DNA of 64,000 bases from Flagellimonas hymeniacidonis (GTDB lineage: Bacteria > Bacteroidota > Bacteroidia > Flavobacteriales > Flavobacteriaceae), in NCBI RefSeq assembly GCF_008040165.1, contig NZ_VRUR01000002.1, forward strand, positions 1,736,001 through 1,800,000. Direction: 5' to 3'. The position numbers and the translations under genes were made by a program. Below are positions 9,569-17,594 of the stretch, one piece after another (positions within the stretch are counted from its first letter, which is position 1; each line of letters begins with the position of its first letter). Below the pieces are notes generated by a model. That model saw only the letters and a list, made by a program, of their open reading frames with translations. It ran no database searches and was not told the origin of the DNA.

Positions 9569-9976
9569 ATGGACAAAAAACATAGTGTACAAAAATCAGA
9601 AGAAGACTGGAAAAGGGAGCTTTCTCCAGAAGAATATCATGTACTAAGACAAAAAGGGACGGAAAGACCTCATACAGGACAATACAACCTACATTTTGAA
9701 AACGGCGATTATCACTGTAAGGCTTGCAACGCCAAGCTTTTTGAAAGTGAACATAAGTTTGAGAGCGGATGTGGCTGGCCATCTTTTGATCAGGCCGTAG
9801 AAGGTGCCATAGAATACATTCGGGACACCACACATGGTATGATTAGAACAGAGACCGTTTGTTCCAATTGTGGTGGACATTTAGGTCATGTTTTTAACGA
9901 TGGACCAAGAGAGACCACAGGGCAGCGGTATTGCATCAATTCTGTAAGTATTGGCTTTGATCCTACTGAAAAATAA
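9569..9976 (+). CDS. msrB: Peptide-methionine (R)-S-oxide reductase MsrB, cytosolic form
   Basis: This second MsrB (135 residues) lacks a signal peptide. It keeps both zinc CxxC pairs (CKAC and CSNC), the [17 protein letters not shown] core and the catalytic cysteine in [11 protein letters not shown]. It resembles the upstream lipoprotein copy along the whole MsrB domain but is diverged, so this is an old duplication rather than a recent one. Its TAA stop overlaps the next ATG by one base (TAATG), indicating translational coupling to the DUF1572 gene. Confidence 0.95.
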   Translation: MDKKHSVQKSEEDWKRELSPEEYHVLRQKGTERPHTGQYNLHFENGDYHCKACNAKLFESEHKFESGCGWPSFDQAVEGAIEYIRDTTHGMIRTETVCSNCGGHLGHVFNDGPRETTGQRYCINSVSIGFDPTEK

Positions 9977-10518
9977 TGGCCTTTCAAGAAAACTATTTAA
10001 AAAGCGTCCGTTTTGAATTTCATCGGTATAAAACGATGGGAGAAAAGACTTTTGCGCAACTTTCCGATACCGATATACATTGGACACATAAAGAAACAGA
10101 CAACTCCATAGCCATTATTGTAAAACACATAGTAGGCAATATGCTGAGCAGATGGACAAATTTTTTAACGGAAGATGGTGAAAAAACCTGGCGTAACCGT
10201 GAAATGGAATTTGAAGCACCTTATGCCAACAAAAAAGAAATGTTTCTAGCTTGGGAAAAAGGATGGAAATGTCTTTTTGATGCATTGGAGGAGATCAATG
10301 CTTCAAATTTTGATACCAAAATTAGGATTAGAGAAGAAGAGCATACCATTGTCGAAGCCATAAACAGACAATTGGCCCATTATCCTAGTCATATTGGTCA
10401 AATAGCCTTCATAGGAAAAATGATAAAAGGCTCCAACTGGATATCCCTATCCATTCCTAAAGGAGGGTCTAACGCATTCAATAAAAAGATGTTCCAAAAA
10501 GATAACACTTCAAATTAA
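9976..10518 (+). CDS. DUF1572 / DinB-like protein
   Basis: The 180-residue protein begins QENYLKSVRFEFHRYKTMGEKTFAQL and has the pattern of DUF1572, part of the DinB four-helix-bundle superfamily. A histidine in IVKHIVGNM and another in QLAHYPSHIGQ are in the places where DinB proteins hold a metal; I infer this from the pattern only. The superfamily includes thiol-dependent transferases, but no activity can be assigned here. It is coupled to the cytosolic msrB by a one-base overlap, which hints at a role under oxidative or thiol stress. Confidence 0.75.
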   Translation: MAFQENYLKSVRFEFHRYKTMGEKTFAQLSDTDIHWTHKETDNSIAIIVKHIVGNMLSRWTNFLTEDGEKTWRNREMEFEAPYANKKEMFLAWEKGWKCLFDALEEINASNFDTKIRIREEEHTIVEAINRQLAHYPSHIGQIAFIGKMIKGSNWISLSIPKGGSNAFNKKMFQKDNTSN

Positions 10519-10546
10519 AGTGCTCTTTATTTTGGTATTTCCGAGC

Positions 10547-10578
10547 TTGGGAATTGGGAATTGAATTCCGTACTTTTG
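10547..10578 (+). promoter_or_regulatory. Promoter of lpdA
   Basis: A TTG at 10547-10549 and TACTTTTG at 10571-10578 are separated by 21 bases, in agreement with the Bacteroidota pattern TTG-N(about 19-21)-TAnnTTTG. The predicted transcript start leaves a leader of about 28 bases before ATG 10612. Confidence 0.6.
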
Positions 10579-10611
10579 CACTTCATTTTTAACAACTAAA
10601 ATCTAAATATA

Positions 10612-12003
10612 ATGAGCAACTTCGATGTAATTGTTTTGGGTAGTGGTCCTGGAGGATATGTAACGGCCATACGGGCTTCACAACTTGGATTCAAAACAGC
10701 CATTGTAGAAAAGGAAAGTTTAGGAGGTGTATGTCTTAATTGGGGTTGTATACCAACCAAAGCCTTGTTAAAGTCTGCTCAGGTTTTTGAATACTTAAAA
10801 CATGCTGAGGATTATGGTTTAAGTGCAAAAAAGGTAGAACATGATTTTGATGCCGTTGTTAAAAGAAGTCGTGGTGTAGCGGATGGAATGAGCAAAGGTG
10901 TTCAATTTCTTATGAAAAAGAACAAAATTGAGATTCTTAATGGTTACGGAAAAGTACAGCCAGGAAAAAAAGTTGTGGTAAAAGGAGAACATGGCGACCC
11001 TGCTGAGTATTCCGCGGACCATATTATTATAGCAACAGGTGCCAGAAGTAGAGAACTGCCCAGTTTACCACAAGATGGAAAAAAGGTTATTGGGTATAGA
11101 GAAGCAATGTCTTTGGAAACGCAGCCCAAGAAAATGATTGTTGTGGGAAGTGGCGCCATAGGTGTTGAGTTTGCCTACTTCTATAATTCTATGGGAACTG
11201 AGGTAACCGTTGTAGAGTACCTTCCTACCATTGTGCCAGTTGAAGATGAGGATGTTTCCAAACAATTGGAACGAAGCTTTAAAAAAGCAGGTATCAAAAT
11301 AAAAACTTCAACAGAAGTTACCCATGTGGACACTTCAGGTGATGGTGTTAAAGCCACTATCAAAACAGCTAAAGGCGAAGAGGTTTTAGAAGCAGATATT
11401 GTTCTTTCGGCAGTTGGTATTAAAACCAATATTGAAAATATAGGATTGGAAGATGTAGGAATTGCCGTGGATCGAGATAAAATCTTGGTCAATGACTACT
11501 ACCAAACCAACATTCCTGGGTATTATGCCATCGGTGATGTTACCCCTGGACAAGCATTGGCCCATGTTGCCTCAGCTGAAGGAATTTTATGCGTGGAAAA
11601 GATTGCAGGAATGCATGTAGAAGCCTTGGATTATGGAAACATTCCTGGATGTACCTATTGTATACCGGAAGTTGCATCAGTAGGGCTAACGGAAAAGCAG
11701 GCGAAAGAGCAAAACTATGACATAAAAGTTGGGAAGTTTCCTTTCTCCGCAAGTGGTAAGGCAAAAGCCTCCGGTACTCCAGATGGTTTTGTAAAAGTTA
11801 TTTTTGATGCCAAATATGGGGAATGGCTTGGTTGCCATATGATTGGCGTTGGTGTTACGGATATGATCGCTGAAGCTGTGGTAGCTAGAAAATTGGAAAC
11901 CACTGGCCATGAAATACTAAAAGCCGTACACCCTCACCCAACCATGAGTGAAGCCGTTATGGAAGCTGTTGCCGCAGCTTATGATGAAGTAATCCATTTG
12001 TAA
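10612..12003 (+). CDS. lpdA: Dihydrolipoyl dehydrogenase (E3)
   Basis: This flavoprotein reoxidises dihydrolipoamide of 2-oxoacid dehydrogenase complexes and the glycine cleavage system with NAD+. The 463-residue length is standard. The FAD Rossmann motif is GSGPGG at 10-15. The redox disulfide is Cys41/Cys46 in GGVCLNWGCIPTK, the NAD site is GSGAIGVEFAYF, and the C-terminal HPHPTMSEA supplies the active-site His-Glu dyad. None of the E1/E2 genes is adjacent, so this is a stand-alone lpd with its own promoter. It probably serves several complexes. A small DUF3817 gene follows after 8 bases. Confidence 0.95.
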   Translation: MSNFDVIVLGSGPGGYVTAIRASQLGFKTAIVEKESLGGVCLNWGCIPTKALLKSAQVFEYLKHAEDYGLSAKKVEHDFDAVVKRSRGVADGMSKGVQFLMKKNKIEILNGYGKVQPGKKVVVKGEHGDPAEYSADHIIIATGARSRELPSLPQDGKKVIGYREAMSLETQPKKMIVVGSGAIGVEFAYFYNSMGTEVTVVEYLPTIVPVEDEDVSKQLERSFKKAGIKIKTSTEVTHVDTSGDGVKATIKTAKGEEVLEADIVLSAVGIKTNIENIGLEDVGIAVDRDKILVNDYYQTNIPGYYAIGDVTPGQALAHVASAEGILCVEKIAGMHVEALDYGNIPGCTYCIPEVASVGLTEKQAKEQNYDIKVGKFPFSASGKAKASGTPDGFVKVIFDAKYGEWLGCHMIGVGVTDMIAEAVVARKLETTGHEILKAVHPHPTMSEAVMEAVAAAYDEVIHL

Positions 12004-12011
12004 TTCAGACT

Positions 12012-12296
12012 GTGCTAAAATTCTTTAGACTTACCGCAATTCTAGAAGGGATTTCCTATCTATTGCTTTTTGGGATGACCATGCCTTTAAAATATTGGGC
12101 GGGTATTCTTGAACCTAACAAAGTAGTAGGGTATGCACATGGTGGACTGTTTATTGCCTATGTAATAGTTGCTTTGGCTTTCTGTTGGACTCGTAAATGG
12201 AGCATTAAGCGGTTTATTGTCCTTTTTATGGCCTCTTTATTGCCTTTTGGAACCTTTTATGCTGATAAAAAATATTTGAAGGGTTTGAGTAATTAG
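12012..12296 (+). CDS. DUF3817 small membrane protein
   Basis: The start is GTG 12012, 8 bases after the lpdA stop. The 94 residues contain three hydrophobic helices, and the segment FGMTMPLKYWAG is characteristic of DUF3817 proteins. A role is not known. Its stop overlaps the stop of the convergent sugar dehydrogenase gene by four bases (12293-12296). Confidence 0.8.
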   Translation: MLKFFRLTAILEGISYLLLFGMTMPLKYWAGILEPNKVVGYAHGGLFIAYVIVALAFCWTRKWSIKRFIVLFMASLLPFGTFYADKKYLKGLSN

Positions 12297-13462
12297 TTTT
12301 CTTCTACAAGTCTGTAGATAGATCCATCAAAAGCGCAAAAGTAGAGTTCATTATCGTTGTCTACCCCAAAGGAAGAAATGTTCAGACTACTATTTAACAA
12401 TAGTGTATTACCAGGATTATTTTGTGTAGCATCCAATGCCCAGATACGACCATCTATAAAATCTGCATAGATATATTTTCCTGCCAAGGACGGCGTTTGG
12501 CTACCCCGATAAACATGACCTCCTGTAATGGATTGATCGTTGCCGTTATGGTTATATTCAAAAGCTGGTTCAATTAACCCTGAGTCATTGCAATCTCCTG
12601 AAAAACAAAAAGTGCCTTCAAAAAGTTTCCAGCCATAATTTCCGCCAGCAGTTATGACATTGATTTCTTCGCGTTCATCCTGCCCAACATCACCAGACCA
12701 AAGACTACCGGTTTGCGTATCAAAACTCATTCGCCAAGGGTTTCGAAAACCATAGGCGTAAATCTCCTCCCTTGCATTGGCCTGACCTACAAAAGGATTA
12801 GCTGTTGGTATGGCATAATTTAATCCATTGGAAACTCCATCCACATCAATTCGCAGCACAGCACCTAAAAGATTGGATAAGTTTTGAGCGTTATTGCCAG
12901 GGTCGCCTCCAGAACCACCATCACCTGATGCGATATAAAGATACCCATCAGGACCAAATGCCAGTTGTCCTCCATTGTGATTGGTAAACGGTTGTGGAAT
13001 TTCCAATAAAATAAGTTCAGAATTGGGGGCAGCTTGATCTGGATTAGCCGTTGAAACCTGAAATCGTGAAGTCACCGATAGCCCTGTGTTTGGCGTATAG
13101 TTGACGTAAAAGTATCCGTTTGATGGGAAATCAGGGTGAAATGCCAGTCCTAACAATCCTTGCTCATTGGCCTCTGTGTTGATGTTTCCACTGACATCAA
13201 GAAAGGTTTCAGCGTTGCTGGAATTTTCATCATTCGGAAAAACCTTAATGGTTCCCCCCTGCTCCACAACAAAAATTCGATTGCTTGAATCTTCAGGGCT
13301 TTGGAAATCCACAGGTCTGGAAAAGGACAGGTTGGGAAAAGCATTTTCCAATATAAATGTCTCATCGGGCGGATTGTTATCATCTGAAGTTCCATTTCCA
13401 TTGTCACTGTTACATGAAAAAAGCAACAAAAAAATGATAATCGGGGGAGAAATCTTTTTCAT
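12293..13462 (-). CDS. PQQ-dependent sugar dehydrogenase-like lipoprotein
   Basis: The 389-residue protein is a six-bladed propeller of the soluble aldose/glucose dehydrogenase (GSDH, YliI-like) family, which oxidises sugars with pyrroloquinoline quinone. A lipobox LLFSC places Cys near residue 17, followed by a Ser/Asn/Asp-rich linker. Family motifs in order are GLLGLAFHPDFPSNGYFYVNY, HNGGQLAFGPDGYLYIASGD (with the catalytic-type His), RNPWRMSFD and GDVGQDEREEIN. No PQQ biosynthesis genes are in the window, so cofactor supply is unknown. Substrate is not predictable. Confidence 0.88.
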   Translation of the reverse strand: MKKISPPIIIFLLLFSCNSDNGNGTSDDNNPPDETFILENAFPNLSFSRPVDFQSPEDSSNRIFVVEQGGTIKVFPNDENSSNAETFLDVSGNINTEANEQGLLGLAFHPDFPSNGYFYVNYTPNTGLSVTSRFQVSTANPDQAAPNSELILLEIPQPFTNHNGGQLAFGPDGYLYIASGDGGSGGDPGNNAQNLSNLLGAVLRIDVDGVSNGLNYAIPTANPFVGQANAREEIYAYGFRNPWRMSFDTQTGSLWSGDVGQDEREEINVITAGGNYGWKLFEGTFCFSGDCNDSGLIEPAFEYNHNGNDQSITGGHVYRGSQTPSLAGKYIYADFIDGRIWALDATQNNPGNTLLLNSSLNISSFGVDNDNELYFCAFDGSIYRLVEEN

Positions 13463-13528
13463 ATCTACGGTATGGGGATATTTAAGATACGAAAAAAATA
13501 GTGCCTTGGATTTAGAGGATAATTCTTA

Positions 13529-13945
13529 TCAGGCTATAAAACTCTTAATAGCCAAGTCATAGCTCTGTAGTCCAAAACCAAGAATTACGCCCTTCGCTCC
13601 TGAAGAAATATAGGAAACATGCCTAAAGTCCTCGCGTTTGTGCGTGTTGGAGATATGGACTTCTACTACTGGGGCTTCTACAGCTTTTACCGCATCGCCA
13701 ATTCCAACAGAAGTGTGTGTGTAAGAGGCTGCATTTAAGACAATGCCATCATAAGTAAAACCGACTTCTTGAATTTTACCAATCAACTCTCCTTCAATAT
13801 TGGATTGAAAGTATTCCAATTCAATTTCTGGGAACTTTTGTTGCAGTTGAGAAAAATAATCTTCAAAAGTTGTGCTACCGTATACTTCTGGCTCTCTCTT
13901 GCCCAACAAATTCAAATTGGGTCCGTTGATTATTATTAATTTCAT
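13529..13945 (-). CDS. aroQ: 3-dehydroquinate dehydratase, type II
   Basis: AroQ dehydrates 3-dehydroquinate to 3-dehydroshikimate in the shikimate pathway. The 138-residue size is typical of type II enzymes. INGPNLNLLGKREPEVYG contains the catalytic Tyr22, the loop arginine and the active-site asparagines. LNAASYTHTSVGIGDA and VEVHISNTHKREDFRH complete the site. It is a single gene, not clustered with other aro genes. Confidence 0.95.
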   Translation of the reverse strand: MKLIIINGPNLNLLGKREPEVYGSTTFEDYFSQLQQKFPEIELEYFQSNIEGELIGKIQEVGFTYDGIVLNAASYTHTSVGIGDAVKAVEAPVVEVHISNTHKREDFRHVSYISSGAKGVILGFGLQSYDLAIKSFIA

Positions 13946-13976
13946 GGGATAAATGTACCAATATTTTTAAGGCATA

Positions 13977-14006
13977 AAAAAGAGGAAGCGACAACTTCCT
14001 CTTTTT
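13977..14006 (-). terminator. Rho-independent terminator after the 14029-14535 gene
   Basis: A perfect 12-bp stem (13977-13988 with 13995-14006, 6-base loop) is followed on the minus strand by a T-run. It lies 22 bases beyond the stop of the minus-strand outer-membrane gene and upstream of aroQ. Confidence 0.8.
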
Positions 14007-14028
14007 AAACCTATTTATTATTAGCGCT

Positions 14029-14535
14029 TTAATTAAATCTATATCCAGCTCCTACAGTTAAAGTGTTTATATCCACCGCATCTCCAAAATCCCCACCTCT
14101 TGAAATCTGAATGCCATAACGGGCTTCAACAAACCAATTGTCATCTATTTGGTAACCGCCTCCAAATGCAATGTCAAGTCCAAATTCACCATCTGGAAGG
14201 TCTTCCAATAGGTAATTGATCTGCGGCCCTGCTTGCACATTGAACTGATCAGTAATTCTGTACTTACCCATAATAGGAAGATACAAGGATGTTAAATCAT
14301 CCACAAAGCTAAAAAGTAAAGATGGCTCAATATCAAAGCTTTCGCATACTTCAAAATTATAGCCCCCACCAACATAAAACCCAAGCTCACTATCACTAGC
14401 ATCTCCAAAAAATCCGCCAGTATCAACACTGATAGATACATTATTAAAACCTGCTTTCACCGCAAAACCTTCTTGGCCATACGTTACAGCTACAATACTA
14501 ATAAAGAGTACAATTAAAATGAATGATTTCTTCAT
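14029..14535 (-). CDS. Small outer-membrane beta-barrel protein
   Basis: The 168-residue protein has a Sec signal peptide (MKKSFILIVLFISIVAVTYG, cleavage near residue 20). Alternating hydrophobic strands follow, with repeated GxxYxxE/GGGYN patterns, and the C-terminus ends in phenylalanine and asparagine (GAGYRFN), as in porin-family (OmpA-like eight-stranded) barrels. No specific function is evident. It has its own TATATTTG box and its own terminator. Confidence 0.75.
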   Translation of the reverse strand: MKKSFILIVLFISIVAVTYGQEGFAVKAGFNNVSISVDTGGFFGDASDSELGFYVGGGYNFEVCESFDIEPSLLFSFVDDLTSLYLPIMGKYRITDQFNVQAGPQINYLLEDLPDGEFGLDIAFGGGYQIDDNWFVEARYGIQISRGGDFGDAVDINTLTVGAGYRFN

Positions 14536-14559
14536 GATATGTCATTTAGTTATGAGTTA

Positions 14560-14567
14560 CAAATATA
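14560..14567 (-). promoter_or_regulatory. -7 promoter box for the 14029-14535 gene
   Basis: On the minus strand the sequence reads TATATTTG, an exact TAnnTTTG match, 24 bases before the start codon. The -33 region is weak. Confidence 0.5.
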
Positions 14568-14630
14568 TTAAACGCTCTGTTCTTTAACAGTCTTAAAACT
14601 TCAAAATATCAATCTTTTACTTAAATAAAA

Positions 14631-14668
14631 TATGGCACTTTTAGTACAAAAAATACCAAAGTGCCATA
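14631..14668 (-). terminator. Hairpin downstream of the 14756-15217 gene
   Basis: A perfect 11-bp inverted repeat (14631-14641 with 14658-14668, 16-base loop) lies 88 bases beyond the stop of the minus-strand gene. The T-run after it on the minus strand is only moderate, so it may be a terminator or an RNA-stabilising hairpin. Confidence 0.5.
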
Positions 14669-14755
14669 CTCGTCTTTTACAAACAAAAAACCAACAGTTG
14701 GTTGCATGTTGATGGAAGGAAAACTTCCACCTAAAAATACATTTCTGTTTTTTTA

Positions 14756-15217
14756 TTAATTAAAGGCATATTGAATACCGAAGCCAAAGGCTCCTGCCTC
14801 TCCGTCACCACTATCACTAAGGACGATAGCTGGCCTCCAATCAAAATTAATCACAATCGGAACACCATCTATTTTAAAATCAAGTCCAGCATGGGGACGT
14901 AACGAGAAAATATTATCAAAATCATCAATAAGTATTATACTTGGACCTATACCGGCATACCACCTAAGTCCAGGCGCACCCACAAACTGTTTGTGGTATG
15001 AATAGAGGAACGTGAGTATGGTAGCATTATCCTCAAAACCTAGATCTGCTTGCCCAACATGATTGTCCGAGAAAAAATACTTTCCACTGGGCCCCACAAA
15101 AGTGGCGCTATCATACAGGTCAATACCAAGTCCCACAGCCGCTTTATAGCTCGTCTGTGCCTTACTGTTGACTGCGAATAAAAGTGTTAGTGTAAAAACA
15201 AACAATAATTTTTTCAT
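14756..15217 (-). CDS. Small secreted or outer-membrane protein
   Basis: The 153 residues start with a clear signal peptide (MKKLLFVFTLTLLFAVNSKAQ). Short amphipathic strands follow and the protein ends GIQYAFN, so it is probably a small beta-barrel. No family motif is recognised. It is the middle of three like-sized minus-strand genes (14029-15786) with the same architecture. The upstream 171-residue gene is 53 bases away and could share its promoter. Confidence 0.65.
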   Translation of the reverse strand: MKKLLFVFTLTLLFAVNSKAQTSYKAAVGLGIDLYDSATFVGPSGKYFFSDNHVGQADLGFEDNATILTFLYSYHKQFVGAPGLRWYAGIGPSIILIDDFDNIFSLRPHAGLDFKIDGVPIVINFDWRPAIVLSDSGDGEAGAFGFGIQYAFN

Positions 15218-15270
15218 TTTACTTTATTTATGGTTATTACTTACTTCTCTTAGCTGTTCTAAAGCTCTAA

Positions 15271-15786
15271 TTAAAATAAAAACAGAAGTCCTACCATAGC
15301 AATGGAAAATGTTGCCCCATCGTTATCCACTGCAACGTAAGAAACGTTTAGTTCCGTATTTCCAGTGATATTATACCCAATTAACGGTCTATAATAAAGT
15401 CCTCCTTCATTTCCAGCATTTACGCCAACCGCATAGCCAACATCTCCTCCAAACTTGAATTGATAGGTTGGATAAATTCTTACTGAGGCTGCTAATGGTA
15501 AAAACTGAAAATCTTCAAATTCTGTTTCTATCGATAAACCACCTCCAGATAACGTTGTAGTATCACCAAAAGCATTTATAAATCCTGATGCCAAACCGAC
15601 ATCAAATAATTCAGAAACACCCCAATGGTATGCTGCATCCAAACCTAATGCAAAACTTGATACATCTGCTGCATCACCTACGGGTATACCTCCAATTAAA
15701 CCTGCCTTAAAACTACTTCTGTCTTGGGCACTTGCGGTAAAACCCGCTATACATACGGTTAGGATAAGTAAAAAAGTTTTCTTCAT
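15271..15786 (-). CDS. Small outer-membrane beta-barrel protein
   Basis: The 171-residue protein has a signal peptide (MKKTFLLILTVCIAGFTASAQ) and a glycine- and aromatic-rich barrel-like body ending in LLFLF. The segments FKAGLIGGIPVGDA and ALGLDAAYHWG resemble other flavobacterial porin-family barrels. No transport or binding role can be inferred. It is first of a possible pair with 14756-15217, and is divergent from xerD across a 247-base AT-rich spacer in which I see no other gene. Confidence 0.65.
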   Translation of the reverse strand: MKKTFLLILTVCIAGFTASAQDRSSFKAGLIGGIPVGDAADVSSFALGLDAAYHWGVSELFDVGLASGFINAFGDTTTLSGGGLSIETEFEDFQFLPLAASVRIYPTYQFKFGGDVGYAVGVNAGNEGGLYYRPLIGYNITGNTELNVSYVAVDNDGATFSIAMVGLLFLF

Positions 15787-16033
15787 GATTGTTAAAATTT
15801 AGTAAAAGCTTAAACGTGCCCTTCTTGATTATAGTATGAACAATGGCCAAAATGTATAGTTCTTTCAACCCCTACAATCGCAATTAAATTTTAAACTATC
15901 ATAGTGAAAACAAGGGATGAAAGTATTAATCTTGGCATGATTTGTATTCTTTATTTGACTATTGCCGCATATGAATTGACCTGTACCAATCATTGAAGCA
16001 TACGCTCAAAAAATATGTAACTATCTTTAAACA

Positions 16034-16930
16034 ATGAATTGGGGACAAGCATTACGGGACTATGAAAGCTATCTCAAAATAGAGCGCGGGCTTTCCGAAA
16101 ATTCCATTGCCAGTTATCTCCTTGATCTACAAAAACTAACCGATTACCTCAACCAACATGAAATAAATGTTTCACCCGTTCAAATTGAGCAGGAAACAGT
16201 TCAAAAATTTATTTACGACATTGCCAAAACCATAAATCCACGTTCCCAAGCGCGTATCATTTCTGGATTAAAAGGGTTTTTTAATTACCTCATTTTTGAG
16301 GATTACAGAACAGACAATCCAATGGATTTGATTGAATCCCCAAAAATTGGTAGAAAACTACCAGACACCTTATCCACAGACGAAATTAACGCCCTTATCG
16401 CGGCAATTGACCTTTCTAAACCTGAAGGTGAGCGCAATAGGGCAATTCTGGAAACCTTATACGGATGCGGCCTTCGAGTATCCGAATTAATCCATTTGAA
16501 GCTTTCTGACCTTTATTTTGATGAAGATTTTATAAAAGTAACCGGCAAAGGCAACAAACAACGTTTTGTGCCCATTAGTTCTGTAAACAAAAAATACATC
16601 AACATCTATAGAAACGAGATAAGGAACCATCTACAAATTCAAAAAGACCACAAAGATTATCTGTTTTTGAACAGACGAGGAAAACAACTTACCAGAGCCA
16701 TGATCTTCACTATTATAAAACAGCTTGCGATTAAAATTGGAATGGAAAAGAATATTAGCCCGCATACTTTTAGACATTCCTTTGCCACGCATCTTTTGGA
16801 AAACGGAGCGGACCTAAGGGCAATTCAGCAAATGCTGGGGCACGAAAGCATTACCACAACGGAGGTGTACATGCATGTAAATCGGGTTCATTTGGTAAAA
16901 GTCTTAAGCAAATTTCATCCTAGAAAATAA
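16034..16930 (+). CDS. xerD: Site-specific tyrosine recombinase XerD
   Basis: XerD, with XerC, resolves chromosome dimers at dif near the terminus. The 298-residue length is standard. A SAM-like N-terminal DNA-binding domain covers about 1-90. Catalytic residues seen are Arg148 (GCGLRVSEL), Lys172 (TGKGNKQR), His244 and Arg247 (HTFRHSF), His270 (LGHES) and Tyr279 (EVYMH). Size and lack of flanking mobile-element genes favour the housekeeping enzyme over a phage integrase. XerC versus XerD cannot be settled with certainty from one sequence. No dif-like site was recognised next to it. Confidence 0.88.
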   Translation: MNWGQALRDYESYLKIERGLSENSIASYLLDLQKLTDYLNQHEINVSPVQIEQETVQKFIYDIAKTINPRSQARIISGLKGFFNYLIFEDYRTDNPMDLIESPKIGRKLPDTLSTDEINALIAAIDLSKPEGERNRAILETLYGCGLRVSELIHLKLSDLYFDEDFIKVTGKGNKQRFVPISSVNKKYINIYRNEIRNHLQIQKDHKDYLFLNRRGKQLTRAMIFTIIKQLAIKIGMEKNISPHTFRHSFATHLLENGADLRAIQQMLGHESITTTEVYMHVNRVHLVKVLSKFHPRK

Positions 16931-16937
16931 TATCCTT

Positions 16938-17453
16938 TTAGAATTTCAGTTTAGTTCCAACTTCCAGCCTTGTTCTAACCCCTTCAAGCCCTACTTTATA
17001 GAAATCTTTCTTGCTTATAGGTTGGACCATTTTAGCTTCCATGAACCAATTTGGTCGAATATCATTGCCTATTCCAAAAAAAACTTCTTGCATAGGTTTT
17101 GGATTGGGGCGTCCACGGCCTCGGTTGAGCAAATCCCACTCCTGTTGATACCCTCCTATTAGATAGGATTTTTCGTTAAAATATTTCTTAAACTGAATAG
17201 GAATTGTAAATCTATCGGCCATATAATTTCTATAATGCTCACCCCCTACACTAAATTCCGTTGTTGTGGTTAGTGGAAAATGAATCTTGAAAAAAGCATA
17301 ATTGGAGATTGGGTCAAAACTTGGGTAATCGAATCCTTCAATGTAGATTGGCGTTTCTTTGGATAAAGGTGGATTTCCAACCGTTTGGGAATACCCATTT
17401 TGCAAAAACAAAACACACATTATTATTGAAAATTTAAAAATGTGCTTTAACAT
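16938..17453 (-). CDS. Uncharacterised secreted protein
   Basis: A 171-residue protein with a signal peptide (MLKHIFKFSIIMCVLFLQNGYSQ) and many aromatic, beta-prone segments. It ends LEVGTKLKF, so it may be a small outer-membrane barrel. I do not recognise a family. A short hairpin (seven pairs, 17457-17463 with 17467-17473) lies directly upstream of the start codon and could affect translation. It is convergent with xerD and divergent from the GH13 gene. Confidence 0.6.
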   Translation of the reverse strand: MLKHIFKFSIIMCVLFLQNGYSQTVGNPPLSKETPIYIEGFDYPSFDPISNYAFFKIHFPLTTTTEFSVGGEHYRNYMADRFTIPIQFKKYFNEKSYLIGGYQQEWDLLNRGRGRPNPKPMQEVFFGIGNDIRPNWFMEAKMVQPISKKDFYKVGLEGVRTRLEVGTKLKF

Positions 17454-17566
17454 GGTTTGTTGTTTTACAACAAGTTACACATCAACACATATCCATACAA
17501 TCATTTAATTAAATTTTAACCTTAGTTACTTTCAAAAAAAATCTTACCTGCCTTTAAAAAAGAACT

Positions 17567-17574
17567 TAAATTTG
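17567..17574 (+). promoter_or_regulatory. -7 promoter box for the GH13 gene
   Basis: TAAATTTG is an exact match to TAnnTTTG, 20 bases before ATG 17595. No clear TTG is found at -33. Confidence 0.45.
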
Positions 17575-17594
17575 GAAATCAAAATTTTGAGCTA

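Noticed and set aside
16034..16930. Phage or element integrase
   Set aside because: Size, motifs and neighbours fit housekeeping XerD; no att repeats or phage genes are nearby.
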